From Rhodoluna sp. (lineage in GTDB: Bacteria; Actinomycetota; Actinomycetes; Actinomycetales; Microbacteriaceae): 18,758 nucleotides of DNA. The first letter of the stretch is position 1. Each line of letters opens with the position of its first letter. The stretch spans positions 23,568 through 42,325 of the forward strand of contig JAEMTJ010000004.1 in NCBI GenBank assembly GCA_016462375.1, written 5' to 3'. The position numbers and the translations under genes were made by a program. Shown here piece after piece: positions 1-6,141 of this stretch. The notes below the pieces were generated by a model that saw only the letters and a list, made by a program, of their open reading frames with translations, searched no databases and was not told where the DNA came from.

Positions 1-46
1 AGCTGTTGTTGAAGAAGTAGCTGTTGTTGAAGAAGTAGCTGTTGTT
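1..46 (+). repeat. 18-bp in-frame tandem repeat in the rpsB tail
   Basis: The unit GCTGTTGTTGAAGAAGTA occurs perfectly at 2-19 and 20-37 and is followed by a half copy (38-46). Each unit encodes AVVEEV. The array may continue to the left of the window. Perfect identity at the DNA level, including third codon positions, points to recent slippage or duplication. Confidence 0.85.
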
Positions 47-97
47 GCGGAGACTCCTGCAGTTGCAGAAACCGTAACAGAGAAGGAAGCTGAATAA
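1..97 (+). CDS. rpsB: 30S ribosomal protein S2, C-terminal end (partial)
   Basis: An open frame enters from the left edge (first full codon at base 2) and stops at the TAA at 95-97, two bases before tsf. It encodes only a low-complexity Ala/Val/Glu tail: two copies of AVVEEV, then AVV and an acidic end (EKEAE). I assign it to S2 for two reasons. rpsB lies directly upstream of tsf in nearly all bacteria, and S2 of many actinobacteria carries a long Ala/Glu-rich C-terminal extension of this kind. The ribosomal core of the protein lies outside the window, so the assignment rests on position and tail composition. The tail is probably disordered and not part of the S2 fold. Confidence 0.85.
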   Translation, partial: AVVEEVAVVEEVAVVAETPAVAETVTEKEAE

Positions 98-99
98 GC

Positions 100-927
100 A
101 TGGCAAATTACACTGCTGCAGAAGTGAAGACTCTGCGTGAGCGTTCAGGCGCTGGAATGATGGACTGCAAGTCAGCCCTTGATGAAGCAAACGGTGATCT
201 AGATAAGGCGATGGAAGTTTTACGCCTTAAGGGTCTAAAGGGTGTTACCAAGCGTGAAGGCCGCACGACCAGTAATGGAATCATCATTGCTCGTGTTTCT
301 GGAAACAAGGGTTACCTAATCGAACTAGCTTGTGAGACTGACTTCGTTGCTAAGGCAGAGAAGTTTGTTGCTCTTGGTGATCTAATCGCTGATGCAATTG
401 CTGCTGCCGGTGCTGAGACTGTTGATGCTGCTCTTGCAGCAGCCACTTCAGGTAAAACTGTGGGCGATGCAATCACAGACGAAGCTGCAATCATGGGCGA
501 GAAGGTTGAACTTCGAAAGGTTTCTGTCGTCTCTGATGAGAACATCGACGCTTACCTGCACCGCACATCAAAGGACCTACCTCCTCAGGTTGGCGTTCTT
601 GTTGCGTTCAAGGGAACAGACGTTGAAACTGCTCACGATGTTGCAGTTCACATTGCAGCATTCAGCCCAACCTACCTAACTATCGCCGATGTCCCTCAGG
701 ACATTGTTGATACCGAGCGTCGTATTGCAACTGAGACCGCTCGTAACGAAGGTAAGCCAGAAGCTGCTTTGGAGAAGATTGTTGAAGGTCGCGTAAAAGG
801 ATTCTTCAAGGAAAACTGCCTAGTCGAGCAGGACTTCGCCAAGGACAACAAGCTAAGCGTTGCTAAGGTCCTAGAACAGCATGGACTTACCGTTTCTTCA
901 TTCGTGAGACTCCGTGTAGGCGCATAA
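100..927 (+). CDS. tsf: Elongation factor Ts
   Basis: EF-Ts is the cytoplasmic guanine-nucleotide exchange factor that releases GDP from EF-Tu. The 275-residue product has the usual length. Residues 1-40 form the UBA-like EF-Tu-binding domain (TAAEVKTLRERSGAGMMDC), matching family signature 1. Residues 75-85 (ELACETDFVAK) match signature 2; the TDFV core inserts near the Mg2+ site of EF-Tu. The ATG at 100 is the natural start, with a purine-rich AAGGAAG (83-89) about 10 bases upstream inside the end of rpsB. The gap to rpsB is two bases, so the two genes are co-transcribed and probably translationally coupled. A strong intrinsic terminator follows the gene. Confidence 0.98.
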   Translation: MANYTAAEVKTLRERSGAGMMDCKSALDEANGDLDKAMEVLRLKGLKGVTKREGRTTSNGIIIARVSGNKGYLIELACETDFVAKAEKFVALGDLIADAIAAAGAETVDAALAAATSGKTVGDAITDEAAIMGEKVELRKVSVVSDENIDAYLHRTSKDLPPQVGVLVAFKGTDVETAHDVAVHIAAFSPTYLTIADVPQDIVDTERRIATETARNEGKPEAALEKIVEGRVKGFFKENCLVEQDFAKDNKLSVAKVLEQHGLTVSSFVRLRVGA

Positions 928-948
928 CTAAAGGCTTTAAAGTGAATT

Positions 949-975
949 GGCTCGGTCGAAAGACCGAGCCTTTTT
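949..975 (+). terminator. Intrinsic terminator of the rpsB-tsf operon
   Basis: A perfect 9-bp stem, GGCTCGGTC (949-957) and GACCGAGCC (962-970), closes a GAAA tetraloop and is followed directly by TTTTT (971-975). It lies 21 bases after the tsf stop and separates rpsB-tsf from pyrH. pyrH therefore needs its own promoter or read-through. Confidence 0.95.
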
Positions 976-987
976 ACTTACCGAGCC

Positions 988-993
988 TAAACT
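988..993 (+). promoter_or_regulatory. Possible -10 element of pyrH
   Basis: TAAACT fits the actinobacterial TANNNT -10 pattern and lies just after the tsf terminator, where a promoter for pyrH is expected. No convincing -35 is visible, because its place is taken by the terminator stem. A transcript starting about 7 bases downstream would begin near 1000. That would remove most of the AGAAGGAG at 995-1002 and favour the ATG at 1027 over the TTG at 1012 as the translation start. Confidence 0.35.
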
Positions 994-1011
994 AAGAAGG
1001 AGCCTAAGTCT

Positions 1012-1737
1012 TTGAGAGGGATAGCCATGCCATCAACCCCACGTCGCGTTTTACTAAAACTTTCCGGTGAAGCTTTTGGTGGCGGAAACCTTGGTGTTAA
1101 CCCAGATATCGTTGCCGGCATTGCTAAAGAGATTGCAGAGGCAGCCAAGAAGGTTGAAGTTGCAGTTGTAGTTGGTGGCGGTAACTTCTTTAGAGGTGCA
1201 GAACTTTCCCAAAGAGGAATGGATCGGGCACGTGCCGACTACATGGGTATGTTGGGTACAGTTATGAACGCTCTGGCTTTGCAAGACTTCTTAGAACAAG
1301 CCGGTTGTGAGACTAGAGTTCAATCAGCAATCTCAATGGCTCAGGTTACTGAGCCTTATATACCCCTTCGCGCAATCAGACACATGCAAAAAGGTCGAGT
1401 AGTCGTATTCGGTGCCGGTGCAGGTCTTCCTTATTTCTCAACAGACACCGTTGCTGCTCAACGAGCACTAGAGATCCACGCTATAGAGGTACTAGTTGCT
1501 AAGAACGGTGTTGATGCTGTTTATTCAGCAGATCCAAAGAAGGATCCAAAAGCTAAGCGTCTTGAAACTATTACCTACCAGGAAGCTCTTGTGAAGAAAC
1601 TGAAGGTCGTTGACTCAACTGCGTTTAGCCTATGTATGGATAACAACATTCCGATGGTGGTATTCGGTATGCAGCCTGAAGGTAACATCACCAAGGCGTT
1701 GCTGGGTAAGAAAATCGGAACACGCGTAAGCGCTTAA
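1012..1737 (+). CDS. pyrH: UMP kinase (uridylate kinase)
   Basis: UMP kinase phosphorylates UMP to UDP in the cytoplasm, using ATP, in pyrimidine nucleotide synthesis. It belongs to the amino-acid-kinase fold and is usually a GTP-activated, UTP-inhibited hexamer. Seen (numbered from the TTG): LLKLSGE at 14-20, GGGNFFRG at 55-62, the DYMGMLGTVMNALALQ block at 76-91 and GAGAGLPYFSTDT at 135-146, all typical PyrH motifs. Length is 241 or 236 residues. The start is ambiguous. TTG 1012 has AGAAGGAG (995-1002) at 9 bases. ATG 1027 has GAGAGGG (1014-1020) at 6 bases and gives MPSTPRRVLLKLSGE. Conserved sequence begins only after both. frr follows 20 bases downstream and is probably co-transcribed. 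Confidence 0.97.
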   Translation: MRGIAMPSTPRRVLLKLSGEAFGGGNLGVNPDIVAGIAKEIAEAAKKVEVAVVVGGGNFFRGAELSQRGMDRARADYMGMLGTVMNALALQDFLEQAGCETRVQSAISMAQVTEPYIPLRAIRHMQKGRVVVFGAGAGLPYFSTDTVAAQRALEIHAIEVLVAKNGVDAVYSADPKKDPKAKRLETITYQEALVKKLKVVDSTAFSLCMDNNIPMVVFGMQPEGNITKALLGKKIGTRVSA

Positions 1738-1757
1738 TTTTAAACAAGGAGAACAAA

Positions 1758-2318
1758 ATGATTCCAGAGATACTGGCTACCGCCGGCGACAAGATGAACA
1801 AGGCTGTTGAATCGGCTAAGGAAGATTTTGCAACAATTAGATCGGGCAGAGCTAATCCAGCGCTATTCCAAAAGCTCATGATTGATTACTATGGCACCCC
1901 GACTGCTTTGTCTTCGCTCGGTGCAATTGCTAACCCAGAGGCTAGAACAATTGTTGTGACTCCCTACGATAAGGGTGCACTTGCGGCAATTGAGAAGGCA
2001 ATTAGAGATATGCCAAACCTAGGTGCTAACCCAACCAACGATGGCAACCTAATTCGGGTTAGTCTTCCGGAACTAACTGAAGAACGTCGCAAAGATTACG
2101 TAAAGATTGTCAAGACTAAAGCTGAAGATCACCGTGTTGCAGTTAGAAACATCAGACGTAAAGCTAAAGACGACTTAGATGCACTAAAAAAAGACGGCCA
2201 TGCTGGAGATGATGACCTGTCTCGTGCTGAGAAGGAACTAGAAGCTGTTACCAAATCTCACGTAGACGCAATTGACGAGGCAGTGAAGCGCAAAGAAACT
2301 GAACTTTTAGAGGTTTAG
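1758..2318 (+). CDS. frr: Ribosome recycling factor
   Basis: RRF works with EF-G to split the post-termination ribosome so that it can be reused. The 186-residue product has the standard length for the family. The N-terminal helix ends in the conserved FATIRSGRANPALF region (residues 25-38), followed by the beta-rich domain with an IVVTPYDKGALAAIEKAI block and the C-terminal helices rich in Arg/Lys/Glu (VAVRNIRRKAKDDL). The ATG has a clear AAGGAG at 1746-1751, 6 bases upstream. It sits between pyrH and cdsA as in most actinobacteria, and the cdsA start follows the frr stop by one base. Confidence 0.98.
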   Translation: MIPEILATAGDKMNKAVESAKEDFATIRSGRANPALFQKLMIDYYGTPTALSSLGAIANPEARTIVVTPYDKGALAAIEKAIRDMPNLGANPTNDGNLIRVSLPELTEERRKDYVKIVKTKAEDHRVAVRNIRRKAKDDLDALKKDGHAGDDDLSRAEKELEAVTKSHVDAIDEAVKRKETELLEV

Positions 2319-2319
2319 C

Positions 2320-3189
2320 TTGAGCACTACTGAAGCTAAAACCAGATCGCTATCCCAATCAGTAATCTTTGGGCTGATTCTAGGCTTTACATTCTTAGGT
2401 TCAGTACTTTTCATCAAAGAACTATTTGTTGTTCTCATCGCGCTGGCATGTGCTGTGGGGGCTTGGGAGTTATCGACTGCGCTGAAGCAAAAGAACTGGT
2501 ATGTCCCTAGATTTCCAGTGACAGTTGGTTCAGCACTGGTAATGCCGCTAACTTACTGGGGTGGAGAGCGCTGGCAGTGGCTTGGCGTTTTATCGATTGT
2601 CGGAGCACTAATGCTTTGGCGAGGGGTTCAATTACTTTTAGCTCATACTTCTTTGAGCAGGTCATTTTCTGAAATAATCCGAGACTTCTGTGCAGCAGCT
2701 TTTGTAGTAATTTACTTGCCGCTCACGATGAGTTTTGCCTCCCTAATCATTCGTGAACCAGCTCATGACACTGCGGTGGATGGCAAATATTGGATTTTGA
2801 CAATTGTGATAACTGTCATTTTGATTGACAGTAGCGCTTACCTTTTTGGAAGAAAATTTGGTAAGCACCCAATGCTTCCCAAGGTAAGTCCTAAGAAATC
2901 TTGGGAAGGCTTTGCCGTATCGGCAATCTTTGCTTTGTTTAGTTCAATAATTTTCACCATCCTGCTTTTGCATCTGCCTTGGTGGTTTGGGGTTGTAATC
3001 GCAGCCGTTGTCTTACTTTCTGCCGTTCTAGGTGATTTTGCGGAGTCTTTGATTAAGCGCGACCTAAAGGTCAAAGACATGTCATCGTTAATCCCAGGGC
3101 ACGGAGGAATGATGGATCGTCTAGATTCAATGCTCCCGGCAGCACTTAGCGGCTACGCTCTGATGATATTTGCAACCAGATTCTTCTAA
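2320..3189 (+). CDS. cdsA: Phosphatidate cytidylyltransferase (CDP-diglyceride synthase)
   Basis: CdsA converts phosphatidic acid and CTP to CDP-diacylglycerol, the precursor of the membrane phospholipids. It is an integral membrane enzyme. The 289 residues include about seven to eight hydrophobic segments (first ones near 15-50 and 68-108). The CDP-diglyceride synthase signature is complete at about 243-269: SLIKRDLKVKDMSSLIPGHG, then GMMDRLD. An upstream SPKKSWEG block (190-197) is also typical. The start is TTG one base after the frr stop, with AGAGG at 2309-2313 inside frr, which indicates translational coupling. The hydrophilic N-terminal 10 residues look normal. There is no terminator before the next gene. 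Confidence 0.96.
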   Translation: MSTTEAKTRSLSQSVIFGLILGFTFLGSVLFIKELFVVLIALACAVGAWELSTALKQKNWYVPRFPVTVGSALVMPLTYWGGERWQWLGVLSIVGALMLWRGVQLLLAHTSLSRSFSEIIRDFCAAAFVVIYLPLTMSFASLIIREPAHDTAVDGKYWILTIVITVILIDSSAYLFGRKFGKHPMLPKVSPKKSWEGFAVSAIFALFSSIIFTILLLHLPWWFGVVIAAVVLLSAVLGDFAESLIKRDLKVKDMSSLIPGHGGMMDRLDSMLPAALSGYALMIFATRFF

Positions 3190-3210
3190 ATAGACTGCGA
3201 CAATAGAGAC

Positions 3211-3777
3211 GTGAGTTACCAATTCAGTCGAGCCGGCAAAACTAAACGCGGCTACGAGCCCGCACAAGTCAACGAGTTCCTAGTTTTCGCTAAAGATCAG
3301 TTCTCCAACCCCGAGAGCCAACTTCTCACAGCGGAGCTTATTAGAGCTACCAGATTTAGACTTGAAAAAAACGGCTACAGCATCTCTGCTGTTGACGCTG
3401 CGATGGAGAAGTTAGAAGACGTTTTTGCTAGTCGAGAATTGGAAAGAACCATTCAGATAATTGGCCTTCAGGCATTCAATGATTTGCTGCAACTGGGCCA
3501 AGAGCTGTTAGAAAATCGAATTTCAAAGCGATCCAGAAGAAGGTTCAAGCGTCGTAGCTTTCCTTACCGAGGCTATAACCGCAGACAGGTGGACATCTTC
3601 TGTTCACAGGTGGCAACACATCTCAATCAAAGTAGCGAATTAACTGTGAAACAGGTAAGACTTGTAGCATTCAAGACACAAAGGGGTGGCTATGCCGAAT
3701 ACCAGGTCGACGCTTTCATCGAAAAGCTCGTTGAAGTCCTCCAACGCGAAAGCATCCTTGAGAAAACTAGTCACTAG
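3211..3777 (+). CDS. DivIVA-repeat protein with four GYxxxxV motifs
   Basis: This 188-residue protein has four copies of the DivIVA/Wag31 N-terminal mini-motif (F..rGY....VD.F): GYEPAQVNEF (14-23), GYSISAVDAA (55-64), GYNRRQVDIF (121-130) and GYAEYQVDAF (160-169). They group as two similar halves, about 5-72 and 116-180. Each half has an LT...(I/V)R...F....GY pattern before its second motif, so the gene looks like an internal duplication. A basic stretch (SKRSRRRFKRR, 105-115) joins the halves. There is no long coiled coil and no membrane segment. In DivIVA/Wag31 the GY-containing fold binds membrane or partners at the pole or septum. Proteins of this layout occur next to cdsA in related actinobacteria, but I know of no characterised one. 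The start is GTG with no clear ribosome-binding site. Confidence 0.85.
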   Translation: MSYQFSRAGKTKRGYEPAQVNEFLVFAKDQFSNPESQLLTAELIRATRFRLEKNGYSISAVDAAMEKLEDVFASRELERTIQIIGLQAFNDLLQLGQELLENRISKRSRRRFKRRSFPYRGYNRRQVDIFCSQVATHLNQSSELTVKQVRLVAFKTQRGGYAEYQVDAFIEKLVEVLQRESILEKTSH

Positions 3778-4414
3778 TTTTGCTCTTGTAGCATTCGCTG
3801 TTGGAGCAGTTGAATTTTCAGCTGCTTCCTCTAATGCGGCTAGCCAGCCTAAAGCGATAACTATTCTTGCCAAATTGCTGACCAAAGGCCGAGCCCCACA
3901 GACAGGTTATGACCGCGAATTGTTTAGCGATGGCTGGGGTGATATCGGGGATTGCGATGCTAGAAACTTTATTCTCAAGCGGGATCTCACCAACATTGTT
4001 TGGCGAAGTTCACCGCGCTGCACGGTTGGTAGTGGAACTTTGAAAGACCCGTATACGGGTAAAACTATTTACTTTGTCCGAGGTGTTAGCACCTCTTCAG
4101 CTGTGCAGATTGATCACGTTGTCGCTGTTAGCGATGCCTGGCAAAAGGGTGCTCAAAAACTATCTAGCGCTAGGCGCTATTCGTTTTATAATGACCCGCT
4201 AAATCTGATGGCTGTGGATGGACCAACCAATCAGCAGAAGAGTGACAGCGATGCCGCCAGCTGGTTGCCACCTCGTCGAGCCTTCTGGTGCCCCTACGTG
4301 GCGAGGCAGATAGCAGTCAAATACAAGTACTCACTATGGGTAACCACTGCTGAACGGGTAAGTATGGTCAGAGTCCTAAAAACCTGTCCAAATCAGGTTA
4401 CCCCTAGGGGCTAA
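3686..4414 (+). CDS. Secreted HNH endonuclease-like protein (DUF1524 type)
   Basis: The C-terminal part carries the HNH motif of the DUF1524/GmrSD-C family: QIDHVVAVSDAW (141-152, metal-binding Asp-His), YNDPLNLMAVDGPTNQQKSD (168-187; Asn and Lys of the second half) and a WLPP segment. It is probably a Mg2+-dependent nuclease acting outside the cell. The hydrophobic run FALVAFAVGAVEF followed by SAASSNAAS looks like a signal peptide cleaved near SNAA-S. Cysteines at 90, 112, 202 and 234 could form two disulfides, as expected for an exported protein. The start is uncertain. GTG 3686 or ATG 3692 (AAGGGG 5 bases upstream) overlap the previous gene by over 85 bases. TTG 3758 gives MRKLVTS plus the hydrophobic core and a 20-base overlap, and is the most economical signal peptide. 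Confidence 0.85.
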   Translation: MAMPNTRSTLSSKSSLKSSNAKASLRKLVTSFALVAFAVGAVEFSAASSNAASQPKAITILAKLLTKGRAPQTGYDRELFSDGWGDIGDCDARNFILKRDLTNIVWRSSPRCTVGSGTLKDPYTGKTIYFVRGVSTSSAVQIDHVVAVSDAWQKGAQKLSSARRYSFYNDPLNLMAVDGPTNQQKSDSDAASWLPPRRAFWCPYVARQIAVKYKYSLWVTTAERVSMVRVLKTCPNQVTPRG

Positions 4415-4430
4415 GCCCTAAAAAGGGGGT
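4400..4430 (+). other. GC-rich nested hairpin after the nuclease gene
   Basis: TAGGG (4405-4409) and CCCTA (4416-4420) can pair around a 6-base loop. The outer ACCCC (4400-4404) can pair with GGGGT (4426-4430). The structure spans the nuclease stop codon. There is no T-run, so it is not a standard intrinsic terminator. It could slow polymerase or protect the 3' end, or be incidental. Confidence 0.35.
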
Positions 4431-4436
4431 CTAAGG

Positions 4437-4442
4437 TAAACT
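4437..4442 (+). promoter_or_regulatory. Possible -10 of the transglycosylase gene
   Basis: TAAACT followed by TG lies 28 bases before the ATG at 4471. The predicted start near 4449 would leave the full Shine-Dalgarno sequence (4457-4466) in the leader. There is no recognisable -35. The same TAAACTTG string precedes both FilP/Scy-like genes of the window, but it also occurs inside two coding regions, so the match is only suggestive. Confidence 0.4.
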
Positions 4443-4456
4443 TGACTCTTGTTGTG

Positions 4457-4466
4457 AAGGAGGTGA
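4457..4466 (+). promoter_or_regulatory. Very strong ribosome-binding site
   Basis: AAGGAGGTGA is a 10-base match to the anti-Shine-Dalgarno end of 16S rRNA, ideally placed before ATG 4471 (7 bases from GGAGG). It is the best site in the window and suggests high translation of the transglycosylase-like protein. Confidence 0.85.
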
Positions 4467-4470
4467 ACTA

Positions 4471-5109
4471 ATGGGTAGATACGAGGTAGTTCGCGCACCG
4501 TTGCGGCAAAGAGTCGCCCAGAAGCTCTTCCCAAAAAAGTTTTTCAGTTCAAATCTTGGTAGCAAGTTTAGAAACCTAACCGTGGCGCTAATTGCCTTTG
4601 CTTTTGCCGGTAGCTACGTCTTAGTAACTGTTGTCGACCCTTACGGTGGGTCAGGTTCAAGCGCGTACGCATACTATGGTCTATCCGATGAAGAAGCCCA
4701 GTTCTACCAATACACCAGTACCCAGACGGTTAGTTATGCCCGCGGGGGTTGGGAAATCGTTACCGGGGATGAAGCTGTTCATATCGCTAACGCGGAAACA
4801 CCGCCGGTGGGAACTGTTCAGCAAATCGCGTATGACTTAGTAACCGCAAGTGATTGGGGTAGGGATCAGTATTCCTGTCTGGTTGCCCTTTGGGACCGAG
4901 AGTCAAACTGGAGAGTTAATGCTTATAACTCATCTTCTGGAGCTTATGGAATTCCGCAGGCATTGCCAGGCACCAAAATGGCTTCGGCGGGAGAAGACTG
5001 GCGAACTAATCCAGAGACTCAGATCCGTTGGGGCATCGGTTATATCAAGAATCGATATCATTCACCATGTGGTGCCTTTGCTCACTCCAATAAGTTCAAC
5101 TGGTACTAG
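4471..5109 (+). CDS. Membrane-anchored lytic transglycosylase-like protein
   Basis: The 212-residue product has a basic N-terminal region (1-35), one hydrophobic helix (about 36-55) and an extracytoplasmic part. The C-terminal 90 residues match the small SLT/lysozyme-like domain common in actinobacteria: LWDRESNW (140-147, with E144 as likely catalytic acid), SSSGAYGIPQALPGTKM (154-170), DWRTNPETQIRWGIGYIKNR (176-195) and the end AHSNKFNWY. Such enzymes cleave or remodel peptidoglycan glycan strands. C136 and C200 could pair in a disulfide. The N-terminal 35 residues are too long for a simple signal peptide, so a membrane anchor or an unusually long n-region is likely. The next gene starts two bases after its stop. 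Confidence 0.9.
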   Translation: MGRYEVVRAPLRQRVAQKLFPKKFFSSNLGSKFRNLTVALIAFAFAGSYVLVTVVDPYGGSGSSAYAYYGLSDEEAQFYQYTSTQTVSYARGGWEIVTGDEAVHIANAETPPVGTVQQIAYDLVTASDWGRDQYSCLVALWDRESNWRVNAYNSSSGAYGIPQALPGTKMASAGEDWRTNPETQIRWGIGYIKNRYHSPCGAFAHSNKFNWY

Positions 5110-5111
5110 TA

Positions 5112-5411
5112 ATGGGTAGAAATAATAAACCCAAGGGCTTTAGCCGCGGAGATGACGAAGAGCCAATGGATATCGCAAAGCTTCGAGATGGCATAAAGAA
5201 AACTGTTTTCAAAAACGGAATTGAGTTCTCTCTGCAGACCACCTCAGGTAAGACAGTAGATGGCGCTAAGACTTGGATTTGTCCTGGCTGCAACATCAGC
5301 TTTGGTCCCGGCATCTCTCATGTTGTGGTTTGGGAGAGTGCATTGGGTGTTGGAAAGCGTAGACACTTTCACAATGTTTGCTGGCAGAAGTTTCAAGGCA
5401 GATTGTTTTGA
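5112..5411 (+). CDS. Small putative zinc-binding protein, conserved in actinobacteria
   Basis: This 99-residue soluble protein has a basic/acidic N-terminus and a treble-clef-like metal site: C57-x2-C60, H70, H85, H87 and C90 (WICPGCNISFGPGISH, then HFHNVCW). It resembles a short actinobacterial family often annotated 'ATP/GTP-binding protein', although no nucleotide-binding motif is visible. The CxxC...HxHxxC pattern points to zinc, and the ordered pattern with a Trp beside the last Cys recalls nucleic-acid-binding or HNH-like fingers. The function is unknown. It starts two bases after the transglycosylase stop without its own Shine-Dalgarno sequence, so translation is probably coupled. Its end overlaps the TTG start of the hydrolase by 4 bases (TTGA). 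Confidence 0.8.
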   Translation: MGRNNKPKGFSRGDDEEPMDIAKLRDGIKKTVFKNGIEFSLQTTSGKTVDGAKTWICPGCNISFGPGISHVVVWESALGVGKRRHFHNVCWQKFQGRLF

Positions 5412-6127
5412 GTCAAATTGAGATACGTTCTTCGGTTGAATTGCCTTCCAAACGAGAACTGTTTAACCTAGTTACTCAAGACGGCCTCAAACTAATTGCC
5501 GAACTTGCAATGCCAATTTCTAAGGCACCGGTTGCCACTCTGATAACACTTCATCCACTGCCAACCTCAGGTGGGTTTATGGATTCCCACATCTATCGCA
5601 AAGCTGCTAACCGACTACCACACCTAGCTGATTTAGCAGTGCTGAGATTCAACAGCAGAGGAACCTCATCCCCGCAGGGAACAAGCGAAGGAGCCTTTGA
5701 TGGTGGAAAGCTTGAAGCTCTCGATGTCGCTGCTGCCGTCGAGTATGTCTTAGCTCAAGGGTTACCAAACCCATGGTTGGTCGGTTGGTCTTTCGGCACG
5801 GAACTAGCTCTGAAATACGGCCCAGATCAAAATGTTTTAGGCGCAATTTTGTTATCACCACCTTTGCATCGAACTTCAGATGAAGAATTAGTTCGCTGGA
5901 ATGGAATCGATAAGAAGCTGGTTGCACTCATCCCTGAGCACGATGATTATCTAAAACCGAATCAGGCAGCAGAGCGATTCTCAATTGTGCCTGGCATTGA
6001 ATTGATCAATGTTCCTGATGCTAAGCATCTCTGGGTAGGGGAGAGTGCAACGACCAGAGTGCTGAATGAAATAACGAGGATTGTTAATCCAGGTGCTTAC
6101 CCGTTACCTGAATTTATTGAACTCTAA
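5408..6127 (+). CDS. Alpha/beta hydrolase of unknown substrate
   Basis: The 239-residue soluble protein has an alpha/beta-hydrolase fold. The oxyanion-region motif is HPLPTSGGFMDSH (49-61), followed by RFNSRGTS (80-87), the nucleophile elbow GWSFG with S128, an acid in PEHDD (D179 or D180) and H207 in DAKHLW. The triad is therefore complete. The pattern fits the COG2945-like 'predicted hydrolase' group; the substrate is unknown. I chose TTG 5408 because it makes a 4-base TTGA overlap with the upstream stop and has AAGG (5395-5398) 9 bases before it. An in-frame TTG at 5378 would give 249 residues but overlaps by 34 bases. The stop lies 4 bases from the stop of the convergent transporter gene. 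Confidence 0.85.
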   Translation: MSQIEIRSSVELPSKRELFNLVTQDGLKLIAELAMPISKAPVATLITLHPLPTSGGFMDSHIYRKAANRLPHLADLAVLRFNSRGTSSPQGTSEGAFDGGKLEALDVAAAVEYVLAQGLPNPWLVGWSFGTELALKYGPDQNVLGAILLSPPLHRTSDEELVRWNGIDKKLVALIPEHDDYLKPNQAAERFSIVPGIELINVPDAKHLWVGESATTRVLNEITRIVNPGAYPLPEFIEL

Positions 6128-6141
6128 AGATTTACTTTAGA
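6123..6141. terminator. Weak AT-rich inverted repeat between convergent stops
   Basis: TCTAAAG (6123-6129) and CTTTAGA (6135-6141) form a 7-bp stem around ATTTA. It spans the stop codons of both convergent genes (TAA at 6125-6127 and, on the minus strand, 6132-6134). It is symmetrical, so it could act in both directions. However, it is AT-rich and lacks a proper T-run, so termination is uncertain. Confidence 0.35.

Noticed and set aside
4442..4447. TTGACT as a -35 element before the transglycosylase gene
   Set aside because: Its -10 would fall on the ribosome-binding site and start codon (GAACTA), which would give a transcript lacking the strong Shine-Dalgarno sequence.
4563..4570. Further TAAACTTG copies on the minus strand at 4563-4570 and 7314-7321
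   Set aside because: They lie inside coding regions (transglycosylase and gene A) with no start codon in promoter position. They show that the 8-base string alone is not specific, and only the longer 15-base match is used as evidence.
5378..5407. Longer start of the alpha/beta hydrolase (TTG 5378)
   Set aside because: It would overlap the zinc-protein gene by 34 bases and add residues without family similarity; TTG 5408 with a TTGA overlap is better.
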